This document shows positions 24,001-33,240 of a stretch of DNA of 64,000 nt, one piece after another. The notes under the pieces were generated by a model, which was given only the letters and a program-made list of their open reading frames with translations, was not told the origin of the DNA and did no database searches. Positions within the stretch are counted from its first letter, which is position 1. Every line of letters begins with the position of its first letter. The position numbers and the translations under genes are program-made. This DNA is from Modestobacter lapidis (GTDB taxonomy: Bacteria; Actinomycetota; Actinomycetes; Mycobacteriales; Geodermatophilaceae): NCBI GenBank assembly GCA_019779905.1, contig JABAKE010000011.1, positions 1 through 64,000 of the forward strand, given 5' to 3'.

Positions 24001-25015
24001 CCACCTGCGGGCCACCTTCCGGGTTCTCGACGACCGGCAACAGCCGTTGGCGACCGGTAAGGACCTGGCGGCGCTGCGCGCCCAGGTGGCGCCGCAGAGC
24101 CGGGCCAGCCTCGCCCGGGCGGCCGCCGACCTCGAGCGCACCGGGCTCACCGGCTGGACGATCGGCGACCTGCCCCGCACGGTGCAGGTGCGCCGCGGCG
24201 GGCACGACGTCACCGCCTGGCCCGCGCTCGTCGACGAGGGGACGACGGTCGGCGTCCGGGTCGTCCCGACCGAGGCCGAGGCCGGCCGGCTGACCTGGCG
24301 TGGGGCCGGCCGGCTGCTGGTGCTGGCGGCCGGGTCACCGGTGAAACAGGTGGTCAAGGGTCTCTCCCCGCGCACCCGGCTGGCCCTGCAGTTCAACCCG
24401 GACGGCGAGATCGCCGACCTGGTCGCCGACTGCGTCGACGCCGCCGCCGCCGAGCTCATCGCCGACGCCGGCGGGCCGCCCCGCGACGAGGCGGCCTTCG
24501 CCGCGCTGGTGCGGACCGCCCGCGACCAGCTGCTGCCGTTGACCACCGACACCGTGCGGCGGGTCGAGACCGTGCTGACCGAGGCCCGGGAGGTCGCCGT
24601 GGCGATCGGCGCGGCGCCCGCCCGTCGGGTGCCCGATGCCGCCATCGCCGACCTGCGCCGGCAGATGGGTGGGCTGCTGCACCGGGGCTTCGTCACCGAC
24701 GCCGGCCGGCGGCGGCTGCCCGACGTCGTCCGCTACCTGAAGGCGATGGCGTACCGGCTGGAGAAGCTGCCGGCCAACGCCGCGCGGGACGCGCTGTGGA
24801 TGGCGCAGGTCACCGCCGTCACCGAGGAGTACGAGCAGCTGCGCGCCCGGGTGCCGGCCACCGGAGCGCCCGGCGACCCGGTGGCCCGGGTGCGCTGGAT
24901 GGTCGAGGAGTTGCGGGTCGGGCTGTTCGCCCAGGGCATCGGCACCTCCCGGCCGGTCTCCGAGCAGCGGGTCTACAAGGCCATCGACGGGGTGCTGGAC
25001 CAGGCCACGGCCTGA
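21011..25015 (+). CDS. hrpA: ATP-dependent helicase HrpA (DEAH box)
   Basis: A 1334-residue DEAH/RHA helicase, a normal HrpA length. Motif I is GETGSGKTTQ near residue 97, motif II DEAH in IIIDEAHERSLN near 192, motif III SATID, then TNVAETSLTVPGI and QRSGRCGRT, the HA2/OB-fold region and the HrpA-specific C-terminal half. It probably remodels RNA or ribosomal complexes. GTG 21011 is chosen; upstream frames overlap the MarR promoter region. Near residue 242 the sequence SHQNGHFGGDEGDG interrupts the stretch before VVEVSGRTYPVEVRYRP; it is encoded by a 24-bp AT-rich palindrome that also occurs elsewhere in the window, so it looks like an in-frame insertion. Confidence 0.93.
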   Translation: MSTPHDDLRSRLPALTLEDEHRLRRRLDAIRRTKDPAARARQHERIAADVVAAEERIARRRAAVPVITYPEELPVSQRRDEIAAALRDAQVVVVAGETGSGKTTQLPKILLELGRGVRGRIGHTQPRRIAARTVAERIAEELDSPLGEVVGWKVRFTDQVGDATLVKLMTDGVLLAEVQRDRMLRQYDTIIIDEAHERSLNIDFLLGYLARLLPRRPDLKLVITSATIDVERVARHFSGRSHQNGHFGGDEGDGAQVPVVEVSGRTYPVEVRYRPVVDPDDPAADPDRDQVSAIVDAVDELVAEGPGDVLVFLAGEREIRDTADALAERGLPHTEVLPLYSRLTAADQHRVFQPHTGRRVVLATNVAETSLTVPGIKYVVDPGTARISRYSHRTKVQRLPIEPVSQASARQRSGRCGRTSEGIAIRLYSEADFESRPEYTDPEILRTNLASVLLQMAALGLGDVADFPFIDPPDRRAVADGVALLEELGALTGEGVLTETGRSLAALPLDPRMARMVVEADRRGVLEEVLVIAAGLTIQDPRERPAEHQQAADELHRRFADENSDFLSLLNLWRYLVEQQDALSGNQFRRTVKREFLHYLRIREWQDLHGQLRGTARRLGMQLGELAEGPDERGVHASLLAGLLSQVGMQAEPDKGHKRDNGPRRGSREYLGTRNTRFVLAPGTPLVKKPPRWVVAAELVETSRLFARTAARIDPEVVERLAEHVVKRQYAEPRWDAKRGSVVATERVTLYGLPLVVGRRVQYGSIDPVVSRELFIRHALVQGEWTTHHRFVADNARALQQVADLEERARRRDIRVDDETVFELYDARVPADVVSARHFDRWWKAARREAPDLLTFTPELLTNTAAAGQVRAEDYPDEVRLTQGLTLPLSYAFAPGAAEDGVTVDVPLGVLDTLAATSGESLAFTVPGQRAELVTELLRSLPKQLRRGLVPIPDRVREVLPRIDPTEPLLPALERELRRATAVTVPPDAWHPEQVPDHLRATFRVLDDRQQPLATGKDLAALRAQVAPQSRASLARAAADLERTGLTGWTIGDLPRTVQVRRGGHDVTAWPALVDEGTTVGVRVVPTEAEAGRLTWRGAGRLLVLAAGSPVKQVVKGLSPRTRLALQFNPDGEIADLVADCVDAAAAELIADAGGPPRDEAAFAALVRTARDQLLPLTTDTVRRVETVLTEAREVAVAIGAAPARRVPDAAIADLRRQMGGLLHRGFVTDAGRRRLPDVVRYLKAMAYRLEKLPANAARDALWMAQVTAVTEEYEQLRARVPATGAPGDPVARVRWMVEELRVGLFAQGIGTSRPVSEQRVYKAIDGVLDQATA
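21733..21756. repeat. AT-rich palindrome inside hrpA
   Basis: The core CCAAAATGGCCATTTTGG (21736-21753) is a perfect 18-base palindrome, extended by three more pairs on each side to 24 bases. It encodes the in-frame peptide HQNGHFGG. The same core occurs twice at 53518-53585. The composition is far from the high-GC surroundings. Confidence 0.85.
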
Positions 25016-25111
25016 CCCGGCGCCCCGGGGGTCAAGGCCGCGATCCGATCCGCCGATGAAGGGAAGGTGGCCCGGTTCCGGGTCACCGGCGACGAGGCGG
25101 GAGGACCAGCG

Positions 25112-25576
25112 ATGTCGGCCCTGAGCGCGCGCATCGACCTGCCGGCGGTGCCCCGGAGCGTGGTCGCGGCCCGCCGGGTGCTGCGCGAGCTGCTGGCCGC
25201 CTGGGGCGCTTCCCAGGACCGGCAGGACGCCGAGCTGCTGGCCACCGAACTGGTGGCCAACGTCGTCGACCACGTCGGTGGGGACGGCGGGCTCTCCCTC
25301 GAGATCGTGCTGGCCGAGGACTGGCTGCGGATCGCCGTCGTCGACGGGTCCGCGGTCCGGCCGGTGGTCCAGGGGCTCTCCGGGGTGCGCCCGCGCGGGC
25401 GCGGGCTGCAGATGGTGGCGGCCATCGCTACCCGGTGGGGCGTCGAGGACCACTCCGGGGGCAAGCGGGTCTGGTTCGACCTGGTGCCCGCCGGTGTGCC
25501 GGCTGGTTTGCCGTCGGCTCCGCGCGGGGAGGGCCCGGGGGTCCGAGCCCGCCAGACCGAGGAGTCGTCGCGATGA
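25112..25576 (+). CDS. RsbW-like anti-sigma factor/serine kinase (HATPase)
   Basis: A 154-residue GHKL ATPase. The N-box is seen as LLATELVANVVDHVG and the later ATP lid/G-box as GVRPRGRGLQMVAAIATRWGVE; the C-terminal 25 residues are Pro/Gly-rich. Single-domain proteins of this kind bind sigma factors or phosphorylate STAS antagonists in actinobacterial partner switching. ATG 25112 has GGGAGGA upstream. The stop overlaps the start of the next small gene. The GAF-SpoIIE phosphatase at 7098-8939 is a conceivable partner, but no antagonist is nearby. Confidence 0.8.
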   Translation: MSALSARIDLPAVPRSVVAARRVLRELLAAWGASQDRQDAELLATELVANVVDHVGGDGGLSLEIVLAEDWLRIAVVDGSAVRPVVQGLSGVRPRGRGLQMVAAIATRWGVEDHSGGKRVWFDLVPAGVPAGLPSAPRGEGPGVRARQTEESSR

Positions 25577-25761
25577 CCGAGCCCACCGAGAGCCTGCCCG
25601 CCACGGACCAGCCCAGCAGCAACGTCACCGCAGCCGGCGAGAAGCTCACCGACGGCGAGATGGTCGAGGCCGTCGCCGGCTCGACCGACAGCGCGTCCGA
25701 GCACGCCAGCGAGGCCGGCAAGGACTGGGACGGCGACCCCTCGCAGGCGCCGCAGCAGTAG
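25573..25761 (+). CDS. Hypothetical 62-residue acidic protein
   Basis: A small frame starting at ATG 25573 inside the stop region of the RsbW-like gene (ATGA). The product is hydrophilic and acidic, rich in Ser, Thr, Glu and Ala (MTEPTESLPATDQ... ending DPSQAPQQ), and probably unstructured. No family is recognised. Tight coupling to the anti-sigma gene suggests a shared regulatory role, which is only an inference. Confidence 0.6.
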   Translation: MTEPTESLPATDQPSSNVTAAGEKLTDGEMVEAVAGSTDSASEHASEAGKDWDGDPSQAPQQ

Positions 25762-25877
25762 TTCCGCGCCGGCCGGCCGGCCCGGGTGGGCCGCCGTCCG
25801 GCTGGCGGACCCGGCCGCGCAGGACGACGCTGGGATCGCGCCGGCGGCCGGCCCCGCCGACGGTGGGGGTGGTGGCC

Positions 25878-27188
25878 ATGACGGGAACCGCGCCGGCGGA
25901 CCGGACGCCGCGCACGGCGCTGCGCTGGGCGGTTGCGCACGGCCTTCCCGCGATGTACCTCACCCGGGCCGCCCGTCGCGGCGACCTGGTGGCCCGGCTG
26001 CTGCGCGACCCGCGGCTGCGTGCGGACCCCCACCCGGTCTACGAGCGGCTGCGCGCCCGGGGGCCGGTGTCCGACAGCAGTCTCGGTCTGGTCACCCCTT
26101 CCCACCGGGTCGCTGCCGAGGTGCTGCGGTCCGAGGCGTTCGGCGTCGGCTGGCACCGGTCGACCGCGCCCCGCTGGGTGCAGTGGCTGCTCACCGCCAC
26201 CGACGACCCGGCTGCCGACGGCGTGGCCGAACCGCCGTCGATGCTGGTCACCGACCCGCCCGACCACACCCGTTACCGGCGGCTGGTCAGCCGCGCGTTC
26301 ACCCCGCGGGCGACCGCGGCGTTCGAGCCGAGGATCGAGGCGATCGCCCGGTCGCTGCTCGACCAGCTCGACGGCGGCGGGGACCCCGTCGACCTGGTGG
26401 CCGGCTACGCCGCGCCGCTGCCGGTGCTCGTCATCGCCGAGCTGCTGGGCGTGCCCACCGACCGGCGCGCGGACTTCCTGCGCTGGGGCGGGGCCGCGGC
26501 CGTCACCCTGGACCCGGGGCTGCCCTACCGGCGGTACGCCGAGGCCGAGGGCGCGCTGCGGGCCATGCACCGTTTCCTGAGCGGCCACTTCGACCGGTTG
26601 CGCCGGGATCCCGGCGACGACCTGGTCAGCCACCTGGTCGGCCTGCCCGACGACGCGCTCACCGACCGGGAGCTGCACGCCGTCGTCATGTTGCTGCTCG
26701 GTGCGGGCTTCGAGACGACGGTCAACCTGCTGAGCAACGCCGTCGTGCTGCTGGACGCCCACCGCGACCAGTGGAACGGGCTGGCCGCCGACCCCTCCGG
26801 CTGGGATCTGGCGGTCGAGGAGGTGCTGCGGTACGACAGCCCCGTCCAGCTCACCGGTCGGACGGCGCTCGCCGACACCACCGTGGCCGGCCGGCCGGTG
26901 CCCGCCGGCAGCCGGGTCACCGTGCTGCTCGGTGCCGCCAACCGCGACCCGGAGGTGTTCACCGACCCGGCGCGCTTCGACGTCACCCGGGCCAACGCCC
27001 GGGACCACCTGGCCTTCTCCGCCGGCATCCACTACTGCCTCGGCGCCGGGCTGGCCCGCCTGGAGGCGGCCGGCGCACTCCGCGTCCTCGCCGAGCGTTT
27101 TCCGCGGCTCCGGGTCGCCGGCCCTCCCGTGCGGCGGGACCTGCAGACGCTGCGCGGGTTCTCCCGGCTGCCCGTCCGGCTGCGCTGA
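25878..27188 (+). CDS. Cytochrome P450
   Basis: A 436-residue soluble bacterial P450. The I-helix reads LLLGAGFETTVNLLSNAV, the K-helix ExxR is in EEVLRYDSPVQLTGR, and the heme loop is FSAGIHYCLGAGLARLE with the cysteine ligand. These support a functional monooxygenase with redox partners encoded elsewhere. Substrate cannot be read from sequence. ATG 25878 is chosen; nearby upstream GTG codons would add only a few residues. Confidence 0.93.
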   Translation: MTGTAPADRTPRTALRWAVAHGLPAMYLTRAARRGDLVARLLRDPRLRADPHPVYERLRARGPVSDSSLGLVTPSHRVAAEVLRSEAFGVGWHRSTAPRWVQWLLTATDDPAADGVAEPPSMLVTDPPDHTRYRRLVSRAFTPRATAAFEPRIEAIARSLLDQLDGGGDPVDLVAGYAAPLPVLVIAELLGVPTDRRADFLRWGGAAAVTLDPGLPYRRYAEAEGALRAMHRFLSGHFDRLRRDPGDDLVSHLVGLPDDALTDRELHAVVMLLLGAGFETTVNLLSNAVVLLDAHRDQWNGLAADPSGWDLAVEEVLRYDSPVQLTGRTALADTTVAGRPVPAGSRVTVLLGAANRDPEVFTDPARFDVTRANARDHLAFSAGIHYCLGAGLARLEAAGALRVLAERFPRLRVAGPPVRRDLQTLRGFSRLPVRLR

Positions 27189-27291
27189 CCGGCGTCCGCG
27201 GTTCGGGTTTCCGCCGGACGGGAGGCCCTGTGGGGGCCGTCACAGCATCTGGTTGAGTGTGCGACGTTGTCGACGACGGAGGGCAGGTCGC

Positions 27292-29586
27292 ATGAGCATC
27301 CTCGGTACCCGGGTGGTCCGCACGGAGGACCCGCTGTTCCTCACCAGGGGGGCGGTCTACACCGACGACCTGGCCGACGAACGGCTGGCCGGAGCGCTGC
27401 ACGCGACCTTCGTCCGCTCCACCGTCGCGCACGGCCGGGTGCTCTCCGTCGACACCTCGGCGGCGCTGGAGGCGCCGGGCGTCGTCGCGGTGATCACCGC
27501 CGACGACCTCGCCGACCTGGCCCCGATCCCGCCGGGGTTCCCCTTCGTGAACGCCGGCTTCACCCGGGACTGGCTGGCCAAGGACGTCGTCCGGTTCGTG
27601 GGCGACCCGGTCGCCGTGGTGCTCACCGAGCAGCGCTACCAGGGTGAGGACGCCGCGGAGATGGTCGCCGTCGACATCGACCCGCTGCCCGCGGTGGTCG
27701 GTACCGCGGCGGCGCGTGCCGAGGACGTGCTGCTCTACCCGGACGTCGGCACCAACGTCTACGCCGCCTTCGGCGAGCCGGCACCGGAGGACTTCTTCGC
27801 CGGCTGCGAGGTGGTGGTCAGCCGCCCGGTCGTGAACCAGCGGGTGGCCCCCGCGCCGCTGGAGACCCGGGCCGCTTCAGCGGTCTGGGGCGAGGACGGC
27901 CGGGTGACGATCTGGTGCTCCAACCAGGGCGCGCAGATGGTGCAGATGGAGATCGCCGCCTGGCTCGGTCTGGACATCAGCAAGGTGCACGTGATCACCC
28001 CCGACGTCGGCGGCGGCTTCGGCGCCAAGATCGGTGCCGACCCCGAGTTCGCGCTCATCGCCCAGGCGGCGAAGATCGCCGGCCGGCCGGTGCGCTGGTC
28101 CGAGAGCCGCTCGGAGAACCTGGTCGGGATGGTGCACGGCCGCGCCCAGGACCACGTCGTGACCATCGGCGGACGCCGGGACGGCACCGTGGAGGCGTAC
28201 AGCATCGAGATCGACCAGGACGCCGGCGCCCACCCGCGCTTCGCCGTGGTGCTCCCGACGCTGACCATGCTGATGACCTCCGGCGTCTACGCGTTCCCGA
28301 AGGTGCACGCCCAGGCGCGGGTGCTGGCCACCAACACCACCTCCACCGCCGCCTACCGCGGCGCCGGGCGGCCGGAGGCGACCCTCTCCGTCGAGCGGGC
28401 CATGGACCTGTTCGCCGCCGAGATCGGCATGGACCCGGCCGAGGTCCGCCGGAAGAACCTGATCCCGCCTTTCGACTCGCCGCACACCACGCCGATGGGC
28501 GCCACCTACGACACCGGCGACTACGTCACCGCCCTGGACAAGGTGCTGGAGGCCGTCGGCTACCAGGAACTGCGCGCCGAGCAGGCCCGGCGGCGGGAGG
28601 CCGGCGACGTCCGGCAGCTCGGCATCGGGCTGTCGGTGTACGTGGAGATCACCGGTGCCGGTGGCGAGGCCGGTGCCCCCAGCGAGGACGCGTCGGTCGA
28701 GATCCACCCCGACGGCACCGCGACCATCCTCACCGGCACCTCCCCGCACGGGCAGGGGCACGCCACCTCCTGGGCGATGATCGCCAGCGACCAGCTGGGC
28801 ATCCCGCTGGAGAAGATCACCGTGCTGCACGGCGACACCGACCTGGTGCCCAAGGGCGGCGGCACGATGGGCTCGCGCAGCCTCCAGCAGGGTGGCGCGG
28901 CCGTGCACCAGGCGGCCGGCGAGCTGGTCGAGCTGGCGAGGAAGCGGGCGGCGGAGAAGCTCGAGGCGAACCCGGAGGACCTCGTCGTCGACCAGGCGCT
29001 GGCCGGGCTCGCCGTCCGGGGCACCCCCGGTGTGGGGGTCACCTTCGCCGAGCTGGCCGGGGACGAGCGCCTGCTGGTGCAGAGCACCTTCAGCGCCGCT
29101 GCCCCGACGTTCCCCTTCGGGGCGCACGCCGTCGTCGTCGAGGTGGACACGGAGTCGGGCAAGGCCGAGGTCCTGCGGCTGGTCGCCGTCGACGACGCCG
29201 GCACCATCCTCAACCCGCTGCTGGCCGACGGTCAGCGGCACGGCGGCTTCGCCCAGGGCGTGGCGCAGGCGCTGCTGGAGGAGGTCCTCTACGACGAGGA
29301 CGGCAACCCGACCACTTCGACGCTGGCCGACTACCCGTTCATCTCGGCCACCGAGCTGCCCAGCTTCGAGCTGGTCGAGATGGCCACTCCCACCCCGATG
29401 AACCCGCTGGGCGCCAAGGGCATCGGGGAGGCGGGCACCATCGGTTCCACACCGGCGACGCAGAACGCCGTCATCGACGCGGTCGCCCACCTCGGCGTCC
29501 GGCACATCGACATGCCCACCACCCCCATGCGGGTGTGGCGGGCGATCCAGCAGGCCGGTCAGGCCGCAGGCCAGGGAGGCAACTGA
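27292..29586 (+). CDS. Molybdenum hydroxylase large subunit, CoxL form II type
   Basis: A 764-residue member of the xanthine dehydrogenase/CO dehydrogenase large subunit family that binds the molybdopterin cytosine dinucleotide cofactor. Landmarks are [13 protein letters not shown], the active-site loop [11 protein letters not shown] and [12 protein letters not shown] near the end with the catalytic glutamate. The loop AYRGAGR is that of form II enzymes; genuine aerobic CO dehydrogenases carry AYRCSFR. The substrate is therefore probably another aldehyde or heterocycle. ATG 27292 has GGAGGG upstream. Its stop overlaps the small subunit gene by one base, giving an L-S-M operon. Confidence 0.92.
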   Translation: MSILGTRVVRTEDPLFLTRGAVYTDDLADERLAGALHATFVRSTVAHGRVLSVDTSAALEAPGVVAVITADDLADLAPIPPGFPFVNAGFTRDWLAKDVVRFVGDPVAVVLTEQRYQGEDAAEMVAVDIDPLPAVVGTAAARAEDVLLYPDVGTNVYAAFGEPAPEDFFAGCEVVVSRPVVNQRVAPAPLETRAASAVWGEDGRVTIWCSNQGAQMVQMEIAAWLGLDISKVHVITPDVGGGFGAKIGADPEFALIAQAAKIAGRPVRWSESRSENLVGMVHGRAQDHVVTIGGRRDGTVEAYSIEIDQDAGAHPRFAVVLPTLTMLMTSGVYAFPKVHAQARVLATNTTSTAAYRGAGRPEATLSVERAMDLFAAEIGMDPAEVRRKNLIPPFDSPHTTPMGATYDTGDYVTALDKVLEAVGYQELRAEQARRREAGDVRQLGIGLSVYVEITGAGGEAGAPSEDASVEIHPDGTATILTGTSPHGQGHATSWAMIASDQLGIPLEKITVLHGDTDLVPKGGGTMGSRSLQQGGAAVHQAAGELVELARKRAAEKLEANPEDLVVDQALAGLAVRGTPGVGVTFAELAGDERLLVQSTFSAAAPTFPFGAHAVVVEVDTESGKAEVLRLVAVDDAGTILNPLLADGQRHGGFAQGVAQALLEEVLYDEDGNPTTSTLADYPFISATELPSFELVEMATPTPMNPLGAKGIGEAGTIGSTPATQNAVIDAVAHLGVRHIDMPTTPMRVWRAIQQAGQAAGQGGN

Positions 29587-30089
29587 TGCAGGTCTCGATC
29601 ACCGTCAACGGGCAGCAGCGCACCGACGAGGTGGAACCGCGGCTGCTGCTGGCCCACTACCTCCGCGACACCTGCGGGCTGACCGCCACCAACATCGGCT
29701 GTGACTCGACCTCGTGTGGCGCGTGCACCGTCGTCGTCGACGGGCTCAGCGTGAAGAGCTGCACGGTGCTCGCGGCGCAGACCGATGGCTCGCAGGTCAC
29801 CACCCTGGAGGGGCTGGCCGGTCCGGACGGCGAGATGCACCCCATGCAGGCCGCGTTCCGCGCCGAGCACGGCCTGCAGTGCGGCTTCTGCACCCCCGGC
29901 ATGGTCATGGCGGCGATCGGCGTGCTGGCCGACAACCCCGACCCTAGTGACCGCGAGGTCCGCGAGGGCCTGGAGGGCAACCTCTGCCGGTGCACCGGCT
30001 ACCACAACATCGTGCGTGCGGTGCAGACCGCCGCCAAGTCCGGCCCGGCCGCCGGCCAGGTGCCCCAGTCACAGGAGGAGCGAGCATGA
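29586..30089 (+). CDS. Molybdenum hydroxylase small [2Fe-2S] subunit (CoxS-like)
   Basis: A 167-residue iron-sulfur subunit with the plant-ferredoxin cluster motif [16 protein letters not shown] plus a downstream Cys, and the second cluster motif [13 protein letters not shown] with [11 protein letters not shown]. It passes electrons from the molybdenum site to the flavin subunit. The last 20 residues are a Gln/Ser-rich tail. It overlaps the large subunit gene by one base and the medium subunit gene by four. Confidence 0.95.
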   Translation: MQVSITVNGQQRTDEVEPRLLLAHYLRDTCGLTATNIGCDSTSCGACTVVVDGLSVKSCTVLAAQTDGSQVTTLEGLAGPDGEMHPMQAAFRAEHGLQCGFCTPGMVMAAIGVLADNPDPSDREVREGLEGNLCRCTGYHNIVRAVQTAAKSGPAAGQVPQSQEERA

Positions 30090-30907
30090 TTCCCTCGCCG
30101 TTCGACTACGTGAAGGTGCGGTCGGTCGACGAGGCGGTGGCCGCGCTCACCGAGCACGGCGAGGACGCCAAGCTGCTGGCCGGTGGCCACTCGCTGCTGC
30201 CCATCATGAAGCTGCGGCTGGCCGTGCCGTCGGTGCTGATCGACATCAGCGGCATCCGTGACCTGTCCTACGTCCGGGTGGAGGGCGACGAGGTGGCCAT
30301 CGGCGCGGGCACCCGGCACTTCGAGCTCGAGCGGTCGGAGACGGCCCGCACCGAGGTGCCGTTGCTGCCGCACGCGGCCGGCCGGGTCGGTGACCCCCAG
30401 GTGCGGCACCGTGGCACGCTGGGCGGCACGGTCGCACACAGCGATCCGGCTTCGGACCTGCCCACCGCGCTGCTCGCCCTCGGCGGCACCGTCGTCCTGC
30501 AGGGGCCCGACGGCCGGCGCGAGGTGCCCATCACCGAGTTCTGGACCGGCTTCTTCGAGACCGCGATGTCGCCCGACGAGCTGGTCGTGGAGCTGCGGGT
30601 GCCGCGCACCGGCGACGCCGGCTGGGGCTACGAGAAGTTCACCCGCCGCGAGAACGACTGGCCCATCGTGGCGGCCGCCGCGGTGCAGGGCCGGGTGGCG
30701 CTGGCCAACATGGGTGGCTCGGTGCTGCGGGCGACGGCCACCGAGGAGGCGCTGGCCCGCGGGGCGTCGATCGCCGAGGCGGCAGCGCTCGCCGACCAGG
30801 GCACCTCGCCCACCGCGGACATGCACGCCGACCAGGAGTACCGGCGGCACCTCGCCCGGCTGCTCACCCGCCGGGCCCTGGAGAAGGCCGCCGCGGCTGC
30901 TCGCTGA
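30086..30907 (+). CDS. Molybdenum hydroxylase medium FAD subunit (CoxM-like)
   Basis: A 273-residue FAD-binding subunit. The two FAD motifs are AGGHSLLP near residue 33 and [16 protein letters not shown] near 112. The C-terminal CO-dehydrogenase flavoprotein domain is intact. ATG 30086 overlaps the small subunit stop. It completes the LSM operon, and no maturation genes follow; the transcript faces a stem-loop repeat and then the convergent cysN gene. Confidence 0.95.
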   Translation: MIPSPFDYVKVRSVDEAVAALTEHGEDAKLLAGGHSLLPIMKLRLAVPSVLIDISGIRDLSYVRVEGDEVAIGAGTRHFELERSETARTEVPLLPHAAGRVGDPQVRHRGTLGGTVAHSDPASDLPTALLALGGTVVLQGPDGRREVPITEFWTGFFETAMSPDELVVELRVPRTGDAGWGYEKFTRRENDWPIVAAAAVQGRVALANMGGSVLRATATEEALARGASIAEAAALADQGTSPTADMHADQEYRRHLARLLTRRALEKAAAAAR

Positions 30908-30940
30908 AGAACGGGCCGGTAAACGTCAGCCCGTCGGCCC

Positions 30941-31003
30941 TCAGGCCCCCTGCAGGGTCCCGCCGCGAGCTTGCGAGTGGCGGGGGGCAGGGGTCCTTCG
31001 TCA
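30941..31003 (-). repeat. Stop-codon-linked stem-loop repeat, copy 2
   Basis: On the minus strand the 63-base repeat begins at the TGA stop of cysN, then CGAAGGACCCCTGC. The outer stem is CCCCTGC/GCAGGGG, the inner stem CCCGCC/GGCGGG, and the core CTCGCAAGCTCG. It ends GGGGGCCTGA and separates two convergent genes. It is the best-formed of the three copies. Confidence 0.8.
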
Positions 31004-32332
31004 GCCGGCGGGGGTGAGCATCCCGGCGCCCACGGTGGCGTTGGTGGCCTCGTCGACGAGGATGAACCGGCCGGTCACCCGGTTGCGGTGGTAGTCGTCG
31101 ACGAACAGCGGCTGGGTGGTGCGCAGCCGCACCCGGCCGATGTCGTTGAGGCCGAGCTCGAGGCCGCCGTCGGCGTCGGTCTGCCGGTGCAGCGTGTTGA
31201 CGTCGAGGCGGTACTGCAGCTCCTTGACCACGGCGCGGACCGAGCGGGTGGTGTGCTTGACGGCGAGGCGCTGCCGGGGCCGCAGCGGCTGGTCGCTCAT
31301 CCAGCACACCAGCGCGTCGACGTCCTGGGTGACGTGCGGCGCGTTGTGCGGCCGGCAGATCAGGTCGCCGCGCGAGACGTCCAGGTCGTCGGCCAGCCGC
31401 ACGGTCACCGACATGGGTGGGAAGGCCTCGGCGACCGGGCCGTCCGGGCCGTCGATCGCGGCGATGGTGGTGGTCAACCCGCTGGGCAGCACCTGCACCT
31501 CGTCGCCGGGCCGCAGCACGCCACCGGCCACCCGGCCGGCGTAGCCGCGGTAGTCGTGGTGGGCGTCGGTCTGCGGGCGGATGACGTACTGGACCGGGAA
31601 CCGGGTGTCGACCAGGTTCCGGTCGCTGGCCACGTGCACGTGCTCCAGGTGGTGCAGCAGCGAGGCGCCCTCGTACCAGGGCATGTTCACCGACCGGGTC
31701 ACCACGTTGTCGCCCTGCAGGGCCGAGATCGGGACGACGGTGAGGTCGGGGACCTCGAGCTTGGTGGCGAACGCGGTGAACTCGTCGCGAATGGACTCGT
31801 AGACGTCCTCGGACCAGTCCACCAGGTCCATCTTGTTCACCGCGACGACCAGGTGCGGCACCCGCAGCAGCGAGGCGAGGAAGGCGTGCCGGCGGCTCTG
31901 CTCGAGCATCCCCTTGCGGGCGTCGACCAGCACGATCGCCAGGTCCGCGGTCGAGGCGCCGGTGACCATGTTGCGGGTGTACTGCACGTGCCCGGGGGTG
32001 TCGGCGAGGATGAACGTGCGCCGCGGGGTGCTGAAGTAGCGGTACGCGACGTCGATGGTGATGCCCTGCTCGCGTTCGGCGCGCAGGCCGTCGGTGAGCA
32101 GCGCGAGGTCGACGAAGTCGCCGCGGCTGGCGCGCTCGATCGCCTCGTACTGGTCCTCGAACACCGCCTTGCTGTCGTACAGCAGCCGGCCGATCAGCGT
32201 GCTCTTGCCGTCGTCGACGGAGCCGGCGGTGGCTATCCGCAGGATGTCCTTGCGGGCGTGCGCGATCTCCGCGGCGGCCTCGGCCGCGGCGGAGTGGACG
32301 TCGACGGGGGCGGCCGGACTCGGGACGCTCAT
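31001..32332 (-). CDS. cysN: Sulfate adenylyltransferase GTPase subunit
   Basis: A 443-residue elongation-factor-like GTPase. G1 is AGSVDDGKSTLIGRL, G3 is DTPGHVQYTRNM and G4 is NKMDL, followed by two beta-barrel domains. With CysD it makes adenosine phosphosulfate from ATP and sulfate, driven by GTP. There is no fused APS kinase domain: the protein ends after the barrels. ATG 32332 overlaps the cysD stop by one base. The gene's stop codon is the first element of a stem-loop repeat. Confidence 0.95.
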   Translation of the reverse strand: MSVPSPAAPVDVHSAAAEAAAEIAHARKDILRIATAGSVDDGKSTLIGRLLYDSKAVFEDQYEAIERASRGDFVDLALLTDGLRAEREQGITIDVAYRYFSTPRRTFILADTPGHVQYTRNMVTGASTADLAIVLVDARKGMLEQSRRHAFLASLLRVPHLVVAVNKMDLVDWSEDVYESIRDEFTAFATKLEVPDLTVVPISALQGDNVVTRSVNMPWYEGASLLHHLEHVHVASDRNLVDTRFPVQYVIRPQTDAHHDYRGYAGRVAGGVLRPGDEVQVLPSGLTTTIAAIDGPDGPVAEAFPPMSVTVRLADDLDVSRGDLICRPHNAPHVTQDVDALVCWMSDQPLRPRQRLAVKHTTRSVRAVVKELQYRLDVNTLHRQTDADGGLELGLNDIGRVRLRTTQPLFVDDYHRNRVTGRFILVDEATNATVGAGMLTPAG

Positions 32333-33240
32333 CAGAAGTACCCCTCCTTCTTGCGGTCCTCCATGGCGGCCTCGCTGACCTTGTCGTCGCCGCGGGTGGC
32401 GCCGCGCTCGGTCAGCCGGGTCACCGCGATCTCGGCGATGATCTCCTCGACGTTGGCCGCGGTGGACCGCACGGCTGCGGTCAGGTTCGCGTCGCCCACC
32501 GTGCGGTAGCGGACGCTCTCCCGGAGCACCTGCTCACCCTCGCGCGGGGTGATGAACTCGTTGACCGCGTAGAGCATCCCCTGCCGGTCGACGACGTCGC
32601 GCTCGCGGGCGAGGTACAGCGGGGGGATGGCGATCTCCTCCTGGGCGATGTACCCCCAGATGTCCAGCTCGGTCCAGTTGGACAGCGGGAACACCCGGAT
32701 CGACTCGCCCTGGTGGATTCGGCCGTTGTAGAGGTCCCAGAGCTCGGGGCGCTGGTTCTTCGGGTCCCACTGGCCGAAGTCGTCGCGGAAGGAGAACACC
32801 CGCTCCTTGGCCCGGGCCTTGTCCTCGTCGCGGCGGGCCCCGCCGAACAGCGCGGTGAAGCCGTGCTCCTCGACGGCGTCGAGCAGCACCGGGGTCTGGA
32901 TCCGGTTGCGGGAGCCGTTCGGCTCCTCCTGCACCGTGCCGGCGGCGATCGCGTCGGCAACCGAGGCGACGACCAGCTCGACGCCGAGTTCGGCGACCCG
33001 CTTGTCGCGGAGTTCGAGTACCTCGGGAAAGTTCAGGCCGGTGTCGACGTGCATGACCGGGAAGGGGATCCGCGCCGGGGCGAACGCCTTGCGGGCCAGC
33101 TCCAGCATCACGATGGAGTCCTTGCCGCCGGAGAACAGCAGCACCGGCCGTTCGCATTCGGCGGCGACCTCGCGCAGCACGTGGATGGACTCGGCCTCCA
33201 GCGTCTGCAGCTGGGTGAGCCGGTAGTCGGGGGTGGTCAC
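32332..33240 (-). CDS. cysD: Sulfate adenylyltransferase catalytic subunit
   Basis: A 302-residue ATP pyrophosphatase-fold enzyme. The PP-loop is LLFSGGKDSIVMLELA and other landmarks are HVDTGLNFPE, GARRDEDKARAKERVFSFRD and FPLSNWTELDIWGYI. GTG 33240 gives the usual family length; an upstream ATG at 33354 would add 38 residues unlike the family. GGGAG lies about nine bases upstream. It is the first gene of a cysDN operon serving sulfur assimilation. The leader holds two hairpins. Confidence 0.94.
   Translation of the reverse strand: MTTPDYRLTQLQTLEAESIHVLREVAAECERPVLLFSGGKDSIVMLELARKAFAPARIPFPVMHVDTGLNFPEVLELRDKRVAELGVELVVASVADAIAAGTVQEEPNGSRNRIQTPVLLDAVEEHGFTALFGGARRDEDKARAKERVFSFRDDFGQWDPKNQRPELWDLYNGRIHQGESIRVFPLSNWTELDIWGYIAQEEIAIPPLYLARERDVVDRQGMLYAVNEFITPREGEQVLRESVRYRTVGDANLTAAVRSTAANVEEIIAEIAVTRLTERGATRGDDKVSEAAMEDRKKEGYF

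Noticed and set aside
20303-24205. A 1300-codon minus-strand frame covering hrpA
   Set aside because: Only its end encodes a real protein (MarR, 20303-20824); the rest mirrors the hrpA codon pattern.
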